DNA of 64,000 nucleotides from Armatimonas rosea (GCF_014202505.1 NZ_JACHGW010000004.1:372001-436000), one strand, 5' to 3'; numbered from the stretch's first letter, positions 15,060 to 26,577 are shown. The notes: generated by a model not told the origin, from the letters alone. Numbers and translations: made by a program.

Positions 15060-15101
15060 AAATCTAGCGTTATTGCGTTGTAAGAAAAGAGTAATAAATT
15101 T

Positions 15102-17468
<2,367 letters not shown>

Positions 17469-17476
17469 TCGTAACA

Positions 17477-17539
17477 CGGGCGGCTAAAGCGGCCCGCCGG
17501 GTACCCTCTGGGTGGTCGGCAAGACCCCTGAAGGGGCCT
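17477..17539 (+). repeat. R2 two-hairpin repeat, variant with 18-mer insert
   Basis: Hairpin 1 CGGGCGGCTAAAGCGGCCCG (17477-17496) and hairpin 2 CCCC-TGAA-GGGG (17525-17536) flank a linker in which the usual GCTGTTGC is replaced by the 18-mer at 17497-17514, also found at 10581. GGCAAGA before hairpin 2 is retained. Confidence 0.8.
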
Positions 17540-17541
17540 GC

Positions 17542-17585
17542 GCCCTCCTCCCCGACCTTGGGAGGAGGGCATTTCTGTTATTTTT
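17542..17585 (+). terminator. Rho-independent terminator after pnp
   Basis: GCCCTCCTCCC (17542-17552) pairs perfectly with GGGAGGAGGGC (17560-17570), followed by ATTTCTGTTATTTTT. This is the strongest terminator in the region and ends the rpsO-pnp transcript. Confidence 0.85.
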
Positions 17586-17586
17586 G

Positions 17587-17616
17587 CCCCCTCTCGCCAA
17601 ACCGACCGAGAGGGGG
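17587..17616 (+). promoter_or_regulatory. Hairpin overlapping the ribosome site of the next gene
   Basis: CCCCCTCTCG (17587-17596) pairs with CGAGAGGGGG (17607-17616). The 3' arm AGAGGGGG is the only Shine-Dalgarno-like stretch before ATG 17629, so folding would hide it. The arms resemble hairpin 1 of repeat R1. Confidence 0.5.
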
Positions 17617-17628
17617 TATTATTTTCCT

Positions 17629-18156
17629 ATGAAATCGCTCCTCTGCGCCGCGCTGCTTGGCGCTCTTGCTCTTCCGGTCTCCGCCCAGTCCAATCCCCGC
17701 TTCAGTGCGAGCGCGGGCTCCTTTTTCCCGGGAGGCAAGGCCGGCGACCGCTACTCCAACACGAGCTTTACCTACCAGCCGCGGCTCAAGGCTCTCAGCC
17801 TAGGGCTGCCCGTCTCCACGACCTACTATCTCGACACCACGCGGCGCAAGCTGACCACCGGCACGGGGACCTCTGCCGTCACGACCACGCAGTGGATGCA
17901 GGGCTTTGGTGTCCTGCTACGGGCACACGTTCTCCCGGTGAATGCTAAGGGGCTCTATGAGACACTTGGTGTCGGCATCTACCAGCGCCACTTCTCCGAT
18001 GGCACCACCAGCACGACCGGCTACGGCCCGGGAGGGAAGATCGGGCTCGGCTACCAGGTGAACTCGATGTTTGTTGAGGCCGACTACACCGCCGTGGCCC
18101 GGATCAAGGGCAACAACCAGAGCGGGTTTGGTATGCGGGTCGGGGTTCGGTTCTAG
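17629..18156 (+). CDS. Secreted beta-barrel-like hypothetical protein
   Basis: The 175-residue product has a signal peptide (MKSLLCAALLGALALPVSAQ) with cleavage likely after residue 19. The rest alternates short hydrophobic and polar stretches (LSLGLPVSTTYYLDT, GFGVLLRAHVLPV, GKIGLGYQVNSMFVEADYTAVA) and ends in GMRVGVRF, with a terminal Phe, as in small outer-membrane barrels. This suggests an outer-membrane or periplasmic barrel, but no named family is recognised. It overlaps the convergent membrane-protein gene by four bases. Confidence 0.65.
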   Translation: MKSLLCAALLGALALPVSAQSNPRFSASAGSFFPGGKAGDRYSNTSFTYQPRLKALSLGLPVSTTYYLDTTRRKLTTGTGTSAVTTTQWMQGFGVLLRAHVLPVNAKGLYETLGVGIYQRHFSDGTTSTTGYGPGGKIGLGYQVNSMFVEADYTAVARIKGNNQSGFGMRVGVRF

Positions 18157-19124
18157 GTTTCCAGCGCCGCGAGAAGCCTCTCCGGCGCATCCACAAAGAG
18201 CGCGAGCTGGGTAATCTGCTTCTGCTTACCCAGCAGCCCTTTCACCGCGACGGGCTCTGAGAAGGTCAACAGGAGCTTGGGCTCGTCGCCGAAGGCTGCC
18301 CGAAGCACGGTTTTGTCGTCGGGCATTGCCTTGATCGGCGCGACGGAGGCGAGCTGGGCACGGGGAATCTCCGCGGTCCAGAGTAGGCTGTAGCGAAAGA
18401 CGAGGCTGTTTGCGGTCACGACCACGGGGCGCAGGCGGGCTGCTTGGTACGCGGCGGCCAGCCAGACGAGCGTGTAGGCATGGAGTCCACTGAAGACCCA
18501 GCCTGCTGCGGGACGCCACTGCCGCAGCAGGAAGTGCACCACCAGCCCCTCCACCACCGTGACAAAGCCCAAGGCAAAGAGTAGCCCCCCGAGACCGCTT
18601 TTCTCCGTGTAGGAAAACTCGCTTGCCGCCAGGGTGCGACGAACCCGCGGCCCGACCAGCGCGTAGTACCCCACCACCAGCTCCAGCCCCACGATCCGAA
18701 GCCAGCGCTCCGGGATTGCCTCCAGGCGTAAGAGAGGATCGTCGATCCCGCCCGCCGTCTTGAAGCGCCGCGCCGCTGCGCTGAGTTTCTGCCAGAGGAG
18801 AGCAAAGACCGCAACCTCGGCCGCAATCCCCACCCAGAGCACCACCGGTCCCAGGTGCGGCGCACGCGCCAGTAAGACCGCCGCCACCAGCGAGCCGGTC
18901 GTGGCAACCGGCGCAGCCTCTAGGAGAGCGCGCTTCTCGGGGCGTAGCACGAGCGCATAGAAGACCAGTGGGAGCACCAGAACCAGATCGGCGAGCACGG
19001 CATAGGGAACCAAGCGCGTGTGCGAGAGCGCCGCAGAGTGTGCGACAATCCCCTCCACCACCAAGATGGCGACGGCAAGCGTGGCAAAGACGGGAAGACG
19101 GCGGGGTTTGGTTAGGGTCATCAT
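18153..19124 (-). CDS. Integral membrane protein, function unknown
   Basis: The 323-residue protein has about six hydrophobic segments (near residues 13-32, 38-60, 75-110, 145-160, 180-200 and 212-235) and a C-terminal soluble part from about 240, with LVFRYSLLWTAEIPRAQLASVAP and a terminal amphipathic stretch. The soluble part resembles a PH-like domain found behind membrane helices in some bacterial proteins, but this is a weak impression. AGGAGAG lies ten bases before ATG 19124. It is transcribed away from the pseudopilin gene. Confidence 0.65.
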   Translation of the reverse strand: MMTLTKPRRLPVFATLAVAILVVEGIVAHSAALSHTRLVPYAVLADLVLVLPLVFYALVLRPEKRALLEAAPVATTGSLVAAVLLARAPHLGPVVLWVGIAAEVAVFALLWQKLSAAARRFKTAGGIDDPLLRLEAIPERWLRIVGLELVVGYYALVGPRVRRTLAASEFSYTEKSGLGGLLFALGFVTVVEGLVVHFLLRQWRPAAGWVFSGLHAYTLVWLAAAYQAARLRPVVVTANSLVFRYSLLWTAEIPRAQLASVAPIKAMPDDKTVLRAAFGDEPKLLLTFSEPVAVKGLLGKQKQITQLALFVDAPERLLAALET

Positions 19125-19187
19125 GGCCTACAGTCTCTCCTATTCTACCGACTCCTGGCTTTCCCTAGAGAAAATAAACGTAGCGTC

Positions 19188-19206
19188 ATATTAAGACAGT
19201 ATGATA
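19188..19206. promoter_or_regulatory. Small inverted repeat in divergent promoter region
   Basis: TCATA-N9-TATGA lies in an AT-rich stretch between the divergent membrane-protein and pseudopilin genes. It could be a regulator site or part of a promoter; nothing else supports either. Confidence 0.25.
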
Positions 19207-19291
19207 TATTGCACACATCCCCAACGAATTCTCCACGGGGACCTCCTCTCGAAACCTACCACGCCTCTTCACGCGTACCTTTTTGCTTCAC

Positions 19292-19306
19292 ATAGGAAAC
19301 TCCTAT
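19292..19306 (+). promoter_or_regulatory. Hairpin covering the pseudopilin ribosome site
   Basis: ATAGGA-AAC-TCCTAT is a perfect palindrome ending one base before ATG 19308. Its 5' arm holds AGGA, the only Shine-Dalgarno-like sequence, so the fold would block ribosome binding. Confidence 0.5.
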
Positions 19307-19307
19307 C

Positions 19308-20219
19308 ATGAATTTGGCTGTTCGCCGTCCTCGCGGCTTTACGTTGATCGAGCTTCTTGTTGTTATTGCGATCATTGCAATCCTTGCAGCGATCCTCTTC
19401 CCCGTCTTTGCCCAGGCACGTGAGAAAGCGCGCGCCACGAGCTGCCTCTCCAACCAGAAGCAGATCGGGCTTGCGTTTATGCAGTACATCCAGGACTACG
19501 ACGAGGCCATGCCTCTTGCCGTGGGCTCGACCACCGTCGGGGCGGCTACCGTGGCGACCAACTGGGCCGTGGACTTGATCGGGGGGACCAATGTCTCCAC
19601 CGCCATCGTCCCCGCCGGCACCACCGCAGCTGGCCTCCTCTCCCCCTACATGAAGAACAACCAGATCGTCGTCTGCCCGTCGGCATCGGTGCGCGCCTCG
19701 ACCACCTCCGCCGCGATCTCCTACCTCTACAACGACCTCGCTGTCGCCCAGTCCCAGGCCACGTTTACGGCGGTCGCGCAGACCATCGTGATGAGTGAGA
19801 GTAGCAGCGCCTCCGGTGCGATGGTAGGGGCAGCATCCCCGCTCCGCCTCGGTGTCGGCCATGCGGTGGTGCGTGCGATCTCCTACACCAGTGGAACCGC
19901 GCCCGCCGCCATCCCCACGACCCTCAATGTGGTCCCGGCCACCCAGCCGGTGACCAGTGTGGTGATGGACCAGGTCAGCCTCACCGATGTCACCCGGCAC
20001 TCCGGCGGCGGCAACTTCCTCTACGCCGACGGCCACGCAAAGTGGGCCAAGGTGACCACGGGACCGACCGGCATCCCCGCGACGATCTACTTCCCCCCTG
20101 CCAATGTCGTCCGCACCAGCGCGATCAACAACGGCGGCGCTACTATAGTCGAGGGAACCAACGAGCCCCAGCCCGGCGGTAACATGCTCGGCTACTCTGG
20201 GACGTTCTTTCTCAACTAA
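19308..20219 (+). CDS. Type IV pilin-like/pseudopilin protein (prepilin N-terminal motif, H-X9-DG type)
   Basis: The 303-residue protein has the prepilin signature [20 protein letters not shown] at residues 10-29, cleaved after Gly10 by a prepilin peptidase, with Glu5 of the mature helix. It continues [16 protein letters not shown] and ends with LYADGHAKW, the H-X9-DG type C-terminal motif of the large DUF1559-like families in Armatimonadota and Planctomycetota. It is probably exported and assembled or anchored in the envelope; a specific role is unknown. The N-terminal wording is the best taxonomic clue in the window. Confidence 0.9.
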   Translation: MNLAVRRPRGFTLIELLVVIAIIAILAAILFPVFAQAREKARATSCLSNQKQIGLAFMQYIQDYDEAMPLAVGSTTVGAATVATNWAVDLIGGTNVSTAIVPAGTTAAGLLSPYMKNNQIVVCPSASVRASTTSAAISYLYNDLAVAQSQATFTAVAQTIVMSESSSASGAMVGAASPLRLGVGHAVVRAISYTSGTAPAAIPTTLNVVPATQPVTSVVMDQVSLTDVTRHSGGGNFLYADGHAKWAKVTTGPTGIPATIYFPPANVVRTSAINNGGATIVEGTNEPQPGGNMLGYSGTFFLN

Positions 20220-20321
20220 CCCCACACGATCGGCGACAGTGTAGTCGCCCTTTGTTTTTCACTTTTTCTGCTTCTCCCCCAACTTTTCCCAGGGAGTGTG
20301 CTACTACTAGAGCACCACTCT

Positions 20322-20858
20322 ATGGATATACAGGACCTGCCCGAGCCCGACGATGACGCGATCCGCCGCGGCGATCCCGATGCGTTCACGGCCCTCTATA
20401 TCCGCTATGCACCCCGTGTCTTGGGCTACTTGCTACGGCTAGGGGTCGCGCGGCAGGATGCGGAAGACCTCACCCAGGAGACATTTCTTGCGGCACTCCG
20501 TGGCAGTGGGAGGTTCGGGGGACGCTCGCGGCCCCTCGCTTGGCTCCTGGGAATCGCGGTGCGGCGCTGGCGCGACGGCAACCGGCGTGGCCCCGCCCCC
20601 AAGCAAGTGAGTGTCGAGCCAGGCCCCGATACGGCCAAGCAAGCCCTGCGTAAGGTCACCCTAGAGCACTCCCTACTCCAGCTCGACGAGCCCTTGCGCG
20701 AGGCGCTCCTGCTTGTTGTGGTGCAGGGGCTCTCGTATGCAGAGGCCGCGGGCGCTCTGGCGATTCCCCTGGGAACCCTCAAGTGGCGCCTCCACGAAGC
20801 AACCCGCCGCATGCGTAGACTTTTATCGGAGGGAGAGGAGCTGCCCCATGAACCATGA
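20322..20858 (+). CDS. ECF-type RNA polymerase sigma factor
   Basis: The 178-residue protein has sigma region 2 (FTALYIRYAPRVLGYLLRLG ... DAEDLTQETFLAALRG) and region 4 (LLQLDEPLREALLLVVVQGL, SYAEAAGALAIPLGTLKWRL), so it is a group IV (ECF) sigma factor. I chose ATG 20322; a frame opening at 20298 adds eight residues. Its 3' end overlaps the next gene by 11 bases, which strongly suggests that the large membrane protein behind it is its regulator, as is usual for ECF sigma/anti-sigma pairs. Confidence 0.9.
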   Translation: MDIQDLPEPDDDAIRRGDPDAFTALYIRYAPRVLGYLLRLGVARQDAEDLTQETFLAALRGSGRFGGRSRPLAWLLGIAVRRWRDGNRRGPAPKQVSVEPGPDTAKQALRKVTLEHSLLQLDEPLREALLLVVVQGLSYAEAAGALAIPLGTLKWRLHEATRRMRRLLSEGEELPHEP

Positions 20859-22848
20859 GAAACATGAGAAACACGAGACTGACCTGATCGATATCGCGAC
20901 CGGTGAGCGGCGCGGCCTCCGTCGCTGGCTCACCCGCCGTCGCCTGACGCCCCCCGAGCAAGAGGCGCTCACCCAGACCCAAGCCCTCTTTGCCGAGCTG
21001 GGGGCGCTTGCCACCGACGCCCCACCCGAGCTCCCCGACTTCATGACCGAAGCCGCCCGGCTCCCCAGAAAGGCTCCCTTAATGAAAAAGCTCCTCCTGC
21101 CTGGCCTCGCGGCCCTTGCCCTCCTGACCATCAGCGCCCTCCCCCTCACCCGGCCGCTGGTACAGGCCCATGGCAAGCTGATCTTTGGGGGCATGCCAAC
21201 CCTGATCGCGCGGCAACAGACATCGGCAAACGGCATGGACTACCGGATTCAGCTCAGCAACGCGCTCTCGAAAGGCTCGTGGAGCAACCCTGCCCCCGTG
21301 CTCCCCGAGCTCCGCACGCTGATCGCCCGCTACCCCGAGAAGCTAGAGCTCCGTGCGCTGGCGCTGAATGTGGTACTGGGTGTCTACCGGGATGCCGCAC
21401 GGCGCGGAAGCGAGGCAACAGCCAAGACCCGCGCCGCTAAAAAGCTCCCCCCCGAGGACCTCGCACTCGCCCTAGCCGATGCCGACGCGGGGGCACGCCT
21501 CGCCCCCGAGAACGCCCTCTTTCCGTTGCTGAAGACCTCGATCTTACTTGCGGCGGGACACGACACGGAAGCGCTCGCGGCCTTTCGTGATGCCATGAAA
21601 ACAACGGGCTGGGACGACTACCGTGCCGAGATTCTCCAAGCCCAGGCCTATGCCAACCAGCAGCGCAACCCCGACTTTGGTGGAGCAAATTTCCTGGCGA
21701 GTATCAATGCGGTCACCGCAAATGACCACCATGAGTTTGGTCTTACCGCCATGCTCTTTCCCAGCACGTTTGTGGTCGAGCACGTGGCGGCTCTGGAGCA
21801 GGCCCACAAAAACGCCGAGGGCTGGGCGCTCCGGGACGGCCTCTTCGCCCTGGGAACGCGTCTCCAAAAGCAGGCCACCAGCTATCTCGGGAGCTCCATG
21901 GGGGCCAGTATGGCGCTCCGCGCCCTGAGCCGCCCGGGCGGGGCTCCAAGTGTCGCGCAGAAGTTCACCGGGGAGGATGTCTGGCGGCAGCGTGCCGAGG
22001 CTGCGGTGACGCGCTTCCAGCCCTACGCCATCGCCCAGGGACACCCCGAGCGGCTCAACCAAGCCAGTACCGTGATCGTGCTGAACCTAGAACACCAGAG
22101 GCTCTTCCGGCATACCGACTATCTCTCTCGCTCCGTGGTCGCACTGGGCTGGTGGTGGGGATCGCTGGTGGTGCTTTTCTGGACCCTCTGGCTGATCCTC
22201 TTTGGAGGGCTCACCTACGGCCTGAACCAGACCCGCCGGGTGCGGGAGGGCAAGCCGCTCCACCCGGCAGTCGCATGGGGAGTCGTGCTCTCTCTGGTCG
22301 GCCCGTTCCTCGTGGGACAGAGCCTCACTGATACCAAGACCGAGGCAATTCTCTTCCCGATCGCGGCACTTGCCCTACTCGCGCTGATGGGCATCCACCT
22401 CTACAAAACGAAAAAGGGCTCCCCGACACGGGGCGGCAATCTTGTGGTGCTGGGGGTCTCGCTGCTTGTCGCGCTGGGGATTCAGGCGACGGCGGGCTAT
22501 CTCTTGGCGGGGCCCCTGTTCTTCTCGCCGCTCAATGGGAGCGTATCGGGTGCCAACACGCTTGCGGTCGCGGGTGTGGTGGCGGCGGGGGTGGCGCTTG
22601 CCTTTCCGCTGATCATGGCGCTCGTGTTTGCGCTGCTCAGTCGGAAGCGCCGCCTCCCCGCATCGGTGGGGATCGTGCGGGGAATCCGGCGCCATGCAGT
22701 CCCCCTCGCCTGCGTCCTCGTGCTGGTCTACGCCGCCCTGACCCCGTTTGTCGCCGCTCTGGATGCGCAACAAGCCGACGAGCTCGCGCTCTATCTCAAG
22801 CACGAGGGCCAGTTCTATGCTCGCCTAGCCGGAGCCCGCTGGGACTAA
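20848..22848 (+). CDS. Large membrane protein, likely anti-sigma partner
   Basis: The 666-residue protein has a cytoplasmic N-terminus (about 1-85, rich in Arg and Glu, with no zinc-binding HxxxCxxC motif), a first membrane segment at about 88-108, a long helical region with repeats such as LALADADAGARLAPENALFP, then about six membrane segments from residue 435 to the end. The overlap with the sigma gene suggests it controls that factor. It is far larger than normal anti-sigma factors, so it may also sense or transport something. The ATG at 20848 is set by the overlap and by AGGAG at 20836-20840. Confidence 0.65.
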   Translation: MNHEKHEKHETDLIDIATGERRGLRRWLTRRRLTPPEQEALTQTQALFAELGALATDAPPELPDFMTEAARLPRKAPLMKKLLLPGLAALALLTISALPLTRPLVQAHGKLIFGGMPTLIARQQTSANGMDYRIQLSNALSKGSWSNPAPVLPELRTLIARYPEKLELRALALNVVLGVYRDAARRGSEATAKTRAAKKLPPEDLALALADADAGARLAPENALFPLLKTSILLAAGHDTEALAAFRDAMKTTGWDDYRAEILQAQAYANQQRNPDFGGANFLASINAVTANDHHEFGLTAMLFPSTFVVEHVAALEQAHKNAEGWALRDGLFALGTRLQKQATSYLGSSMGASMALRALSRPGGAPSVAQKFTGEDVWRQRAEAAVTRFQPYAIAQGHPERLNQASTVIVLNLEHQRLFRHTDYLSRSVVALGWWWGSLVVLFWTLWLILFGGLTYGLNQTRRVREGKPLHPAVAWGVVLSLVGPFLVGQSLTDTKTEAILFPIAALALLALMGIHLYKTKKGSPTRGGNLVVLGVSLLVALGIQATAGYLLAGPLFFSPLNGSVSGANTLAVAGVVAAGVALAFPLIMALVFALLSRKRRLPASVGIVRGIRRHAVPLACVLVLVYAALTPFVAALDAQQADELALYLKHEGQFYARLAGARWD

Positions 22849-22890
22849 GCCACTGCTCTCAGCTCCAGCCAGAGCGGGCTGCCTTGACTT

Positions 22891-24234
22891 TTATTGGGCC
22901 TTCATGAGAGTTGCGTCGTCGCCGGTGCCGTGGGCATCCACGCCATCGGGGCCGACCGACCAGACCTTGCCGGTTTGGGAGTCGTAGTGAAAACTCTCCT
23001 GCCCAGAGTGGGAGAACGGATCGGTGGGAAGTTTCTTCAGGTAGCCCGCTTTGACCAGCGCCCCTAGCTCCGTCGGAAACGCTCCGCCATGCTCGGCTTG
23101 CCAGGCACGGAGCGCGAGCTCCAGCAAGAGCCGCCGGCCCAGGGTTTCCCGAGAGCAATACGACAAGTACGCTTGGTTGACGGACGGCAGGTCGTTGGTG
23201 CCTAAGAGGGTTGCGGGATCGAAGGGAACCTTCTGCACATGGATTTCTCCCCCCAGCTTCCGGTAGGGTTGCTGTGCCTTCACAACCGCCTGCTGCATCG
23301 CCACTTTGTAGCGTGCCGTGAGGTAGTTATTGGCAAGCTGGACGGCGGGAATCCGCCCGAAGACTGGCTGCTTCACGAGTGACCGCCCCAGATAGCTCAC
23401 ATTTTCTGGCTCAACAACCCGTGTCTCCCCGGCAAGAACCTCGGCAAAGGAGAGCTGCTGCGCCTGGATCGTCTCCATTCTGGCAGTCGCTTCCCGCGCC
23501 TGAGCGGCTGTCAGGTGTGGCACCGCAACCTCCGCAGGGACGCACGCCATCCCCTGGCACAGTGCCCCGATCATCCCACTAACCAGCGCACCCGCATGGC
23601 TCGCCTGGACTCCAAGGGCATAGGCATCCAGGTAGGCCGTCATCGCCCCAGAGTAGTTCCCCTCCAGTTGCTTGAGGTTACCGTCCCGTACGCTCAGCCG
23701 CGCCAGCTCACGCACGTAGATACAATTTAGCAGCGGTGCCTCATAGGGAGTCGAGAAATCCCACGCAACTTCCTGCATGGGAAGCGTCAGCCCTTTCTTC
23801 AGAACCCCAAGGTGCCGCTTGAGCTGATCCCGGTTTTGTCGTGCCTGCTCCAGCGTAGCAAAGCCACTCGGATCTGTCAGTGCCTCGGGGAGCGCACGTG
23901 TCTTTCCCACGGGAGTCTTTTGTGCGATGCGCTCTGCCGCGGCCAGATCCTGCTTGTAGACGCGCGCCTCGGCGTTGTAGAGCGCATTGGCGGTTCCCGT
24001 TGGAGCCGTGAGCTGAGGAGTTGCCTTGAGGGGCATCCACGGGAAGGCAAAGACTCCGAGCAGGGCCAAGGCAATAAAGCGCTTTCGTGGGAGGGTTACT
24101 TCCTTGCGCGCCCGCTGCCGCCATTGCGGCGTCTGTATGACTTTTGGCGGCGCTTCCTGCGTCCGTTGCTGGCTTTGTGGGGGCGCTTGGTAGCGGTAGG
24201 ACGGCGATTGCGGCTCTTGGAGTCTCTGGCGCAT
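22891..24234 (-). CDS. Tandem paralogue 5: membrane-anchored protein with pseudopilin-like C-terminus
   Basis: This is the last and longest (447 residues) of five adjacent minus-strand paralogues. It shares the family plan: N-terminal MRQRLQEPQSP, a basic linker, one membrane segment with FPWMPL, then LYNAEARVY and a helical domain. Its C-terminal 80 residues differ from the others: LRAWQAEHGGAFPTELGALV ... LPTDPFS ... KVWSVGPDGVDAHGTGDD, a form common at the end of pseudopilin-like proteins. The family is not recognised. Separation from the next gene is 3 bases, so all five are surely one operon. Confidence 0.72.
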   Translation of the reverse strand: MRQRLQEPQSPSYRYQAPPQSQQRTQEAPPKVIQTPQWRQRARKEVTLPRKRFIALALLGVFAFPWMPLKATPQLTAPTGTANALYNAEARVYKQDLAAAERIAQKTPVGKTRALPEALTDPSGFATLEQARQNRDQLKRHLGVLKKGLTLPMQEVAWDFSTPYEAPLLNCIYVRELARLSVRDGNLKQLEGNYSGAMTAYLDAYALGVQASHAGALVSGMIGALCQGMACVPAEVAVPHLTAAQAREATARMETIQAQQLSFAEVLAGETRVVEPENVSYLGRSLVKQPVFGRIPAVQLANNYLTARYKVAMQQAVVKAQQPYRKLGGEIHVQKVPFDPATLLGTNDLPSVNQAYLSYCSRETLGRRLLLELALRAWQAEHGGAFPTELGALVKAGYLKKLPTDPFSHSGQESFHYDSQTGKVWSVGPDGVDAHGTGDDATLMKAQ

Positions 24235-24237
24235 CGC

Positions 24238-25407
24238 TTAGCTCCCCGACTTTCCGTCACCCGCCCGCTGATGAAGCTGCTGGAGGACACTCTGGAGCAG
24301 CTCTGTCGTCTTGGTGTAGGACTCGTATTGCTTCTTGATATCCGTGGAGGGCACGAGGCCAGCAAACGGGTTCTTGCTATCGACCTGCTCCCCAAGGAGC
24401 GCGGCGGTGTTTTGTTCTGGGTGCCGGATATGCTCGATATTCTTATCCATCGCGTCTTTGTAGACACTGACGTGGTAGTGGTTCAGTGCCCGCAGGATCG
24501 GCACGCGTGCGAGATCACTGGGACCTGTCCGACTTCCAAAATTCGTCATGTCCCGTACCACTTCGTCGCGCCCCGCCTCAACAAGTGTCAGGAGTGGTGC
24601 CCGCTGCGCCTCAAGCGTCTCTAGGCGCTTCGCCAAGCGTGCTGCCTGCTCCGGGGTCAGGTGGGCAACACTCGCCCCGATCCTCTTCAGGCCCATGGCC
24701 CCCCAGACACTTCCCATCAACCCCGAGAGATGCGTGCCGCCATACCCCAGTTGCACGCCCATCTGCACCACATCCAGGTAGGCCTCGACCGCGGCGACGT
24801 GCTCTCCGTCGATGGCGTGGAGCATCCCCTCCTCTATCCGCAGGTGTGTTATGGAGCGGTGGGGAGAGCGGGAGACACTCCCCAGGAGCTGCGGGTCGGT
24901 GTAGGGCAAGGCGAGTGCCTTTGGCAGGAGCGCGAGCCCCGCCTTGCCTCGTGCGACTCTCTGACGAAGCGCCTCCACCGTGGTATAGCCCGACGGGTCC
25001 TCGAAGTGTGCGGGGAGTGGGGTGCCCTTGAGCGTGTAGAGTGCCTGGTCCGCCTCTTGCGCCTTTATCTCTGCGGGCGTCAGCTGGGAGCGCCGCTTGC
25101 CATCGCCCGGAATCGCCAGGACCTCCCCGATCTGCTTGTAGACCGTCGCGGCGTTTCCCTCACTTGGGACGACGACACGAGCACTCTTAGGCAGCGGGCA
25201 CCAGGGGATAAAGAGAAAGGCAAAGATTCCCGCGATCACCCGGCGCGGGGTAGCGCGAAAGCGCTTCTTGTTTTTCACCTTCAGGGGCGTCCGCTGACGC
25301 GGGGCCACGACAGTGTTCTGGGGCGTGGCAACGACCGCGGCGGCACTCTGGGGGGCCAAGGTGCGCTGTGTGCGCGGGCTCTCTGTGTCACGAAGTTGCT
25401 GGCGCAT
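24238..25407 (-). CDS. Tandem paralogue 4: membrane-anchored helical protein
   Basis: The 389-residue protein starts MRQQLRDTESPRTQRTL, with a Pro/Gln/Ala-rich linker, a membrane segment ending FIPWCPLP near residue 75, and a mainly helical outer domain containing HFEDPSGYTTVEALRQRV. The same plan (MRxxLxxTxSP, linker, PWxP after the membrane segment, then a Gly-Tyr/Leu-x-T-x-E motif) is present in its neighbours. No enzyme motif is seen. It lies 3 bases upstream of paralogue 5 and 6 bases after paralogue 3. Confidence 0.72.
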   Translation of the reverse strand: MRQQLRDTESPRTQRTLAPQSAAAVVATPQNTVVAPRQRTPLKVKNKKRFRATPRRVIAGIFAFLFIPWCPLPKSARVVVPSEGNAATVYKQIGEVLAIPGDGKRRSQLTPAEIKAQEADQALYTLKGTPLPAHFEDPSGYTTVEALRQRVARGKAGLALLPKALALPYTDPQLLGSVSRSPHRSITHLRIEEGMLHAIDGEHVAAVEAYLDVVQMGVQLGYGGTHLSGLMGSVWGAMGLKRIGASVAHLTPEQAARLAKRLETLEAQRAPLLTLVEAGRDEVVRDMTNFGSRTGPSDLARVPILRALNHYHVSVYKDAMDKNIEHIRHPEQNTAALLGEQVDSKNPFAGLVPSTDIKKQYESYTKTTELLQSVLQQLHQRAGDGKSGS

Positions 25408-25413
25408 GGTTGG

Positions 25414-26577
25414 TTACTCTCCTGCCTGTGTCTTGAGGTTCTGGAGCAGGCGGGCGATCCGCGCCGCCTGCGCCTGCTGGTTTTCATAGACCCGATGGAG
25501 CGAAAAGACCGCGATACTCGCCGGGTCGTAGGCGGGTAGCTCCTTGCTTAGCTCCGTCACGGTGTGGGAGTCGGGGTGGGTCACCAGCGCGATCCGGTGG
25601 TTGACCTCCGCCTCGTAGTGGCTCACCACGCCCTGGTTGGCAAGGCGCACCAGGGGGATGCGCGACAGGATATTTCCCTCCGTGCCGGGGTAGCGGTAGA
25701 ACGAGAGCAGGCGGGCGGTCTGGTCGCGCTCCCCGGCCAGTGCCTGCGCGAGGGTCGTGTGCTGAGCGAGCAGTGCCGAAAGCCGCTCGTGTGTCTGCTT
25801 TGCCTGCGCCGGTGTCAGGTGGGCGTAGGTGCGCTCCAGGGTCTGAAGCGCGATCTGGTGGCAAGACTCTCCTAGGAACCAGGACTGCAGGTTCCCCCCC
25901 TTGCCGACCTGCACCCCCAGCTCCACCGACCGAAGCGCGGTCTCCACCGCCTCCGGGTACCTCCCCGCGTGCTCCAGAAGAAAGCCCTGGTGGCTCAGGG
26001 TCACCACAAGATCATGCACCGTGCCTCCGACATAGGTGCGCGTATCGTGGACGCCGCCATTGTCGTACGGCAGGCGCAGCGCCTCGGGGAGCTTTTCGAG
26101 TGCCGCCTGGTTCTTCTGCACCTGGCGCTGGAGTTGCTCGATCGTCCGCAGCCCATCGGGGTCCTGGTAGCTTATTGGCACAGCATGCTCACCGGGCCGC
26201 TCGGCCAGCTCCTTGCTCCATGCCGCCCACGCTGCCTTCCCGATCCCCGGCGGTGGCCTCTTCCCGTGGCCGCGGACATTCCCAGAGAAGACCTGCAGGC
26301 CCTCATAGAGCGCATTGGCCGAAGGGCCGGCGGGAGTGCTCGTGAGTGCAACCGGGGTCAGGGGCGGGCACCAGGGAACGAAGAAAAACGCCAAGATGCC
26401 CGTCAGGAACCAGCGTGGCTTGAGCCGCCACCGCGCCCTAGTCTTCGTCTCAGTCTTGGCCGTGGACTGCACCGCAGGGCTCTCGACCGTCGCGACCGCC
26501 TCGACAGTGGGTGCCTGCGGCTGGCGCTTGGAGACCCAGCCCTCCGTGGTGGTGGGCTTAAGCTGTAGGGATCTCAT
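25414..26577 (-). CDS. Tandem paralogue 3: membrane-anchored helical protein
   Basis: The 387-residue protein starts MRSLQLKPTTTEGWVSKRQP and has a membrane segment ending FVPWCPPL near residue 75, followed by ANALYEGLQVF and YQDPDGLRTIEQLQRQVQKN. This is the family pattern shared with the genes on both sides, although identity away from these motifs is low. It overlaps the upstream paralogue by four bases (26574-26577), so translation is coupled. The function is unknown; the outer domain looks all-helical. Confidence 0.72.
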   Translation of the reverse strand: MRSLQLKPTTTEGWVSKRQPQAPTVEAVATVESPAVQSTAKTETKTRARWRLKPRWFLTGILAFFFVPWCPPLTPVALTSTPAGPSANALYEGLQVFSGNVRGHGKRPPPGIGKAAWAAWSKELAERPGEHAVPISYQDPDGLRTIEQLQRQVQKNQAALEKLPEALRLPYDNGGVHDTRTYVGGTVHDLVVTLSHQGFLLEHAGRYPEAVETALRSVELGVQVGKGGNLQSWFLGESCHQIALQTLERTYAHLTPAQAKQTHERLSALLAQHTTLAQALAGERDQTARLLSFYRYPGTEGNILSRIPLVRLANQGVVSHYEAEVNHRIALVTHPDSHTVTELSKELPAYDPASIAVFSLHRVYENQQAQAARIARLLQNLKTQAGE

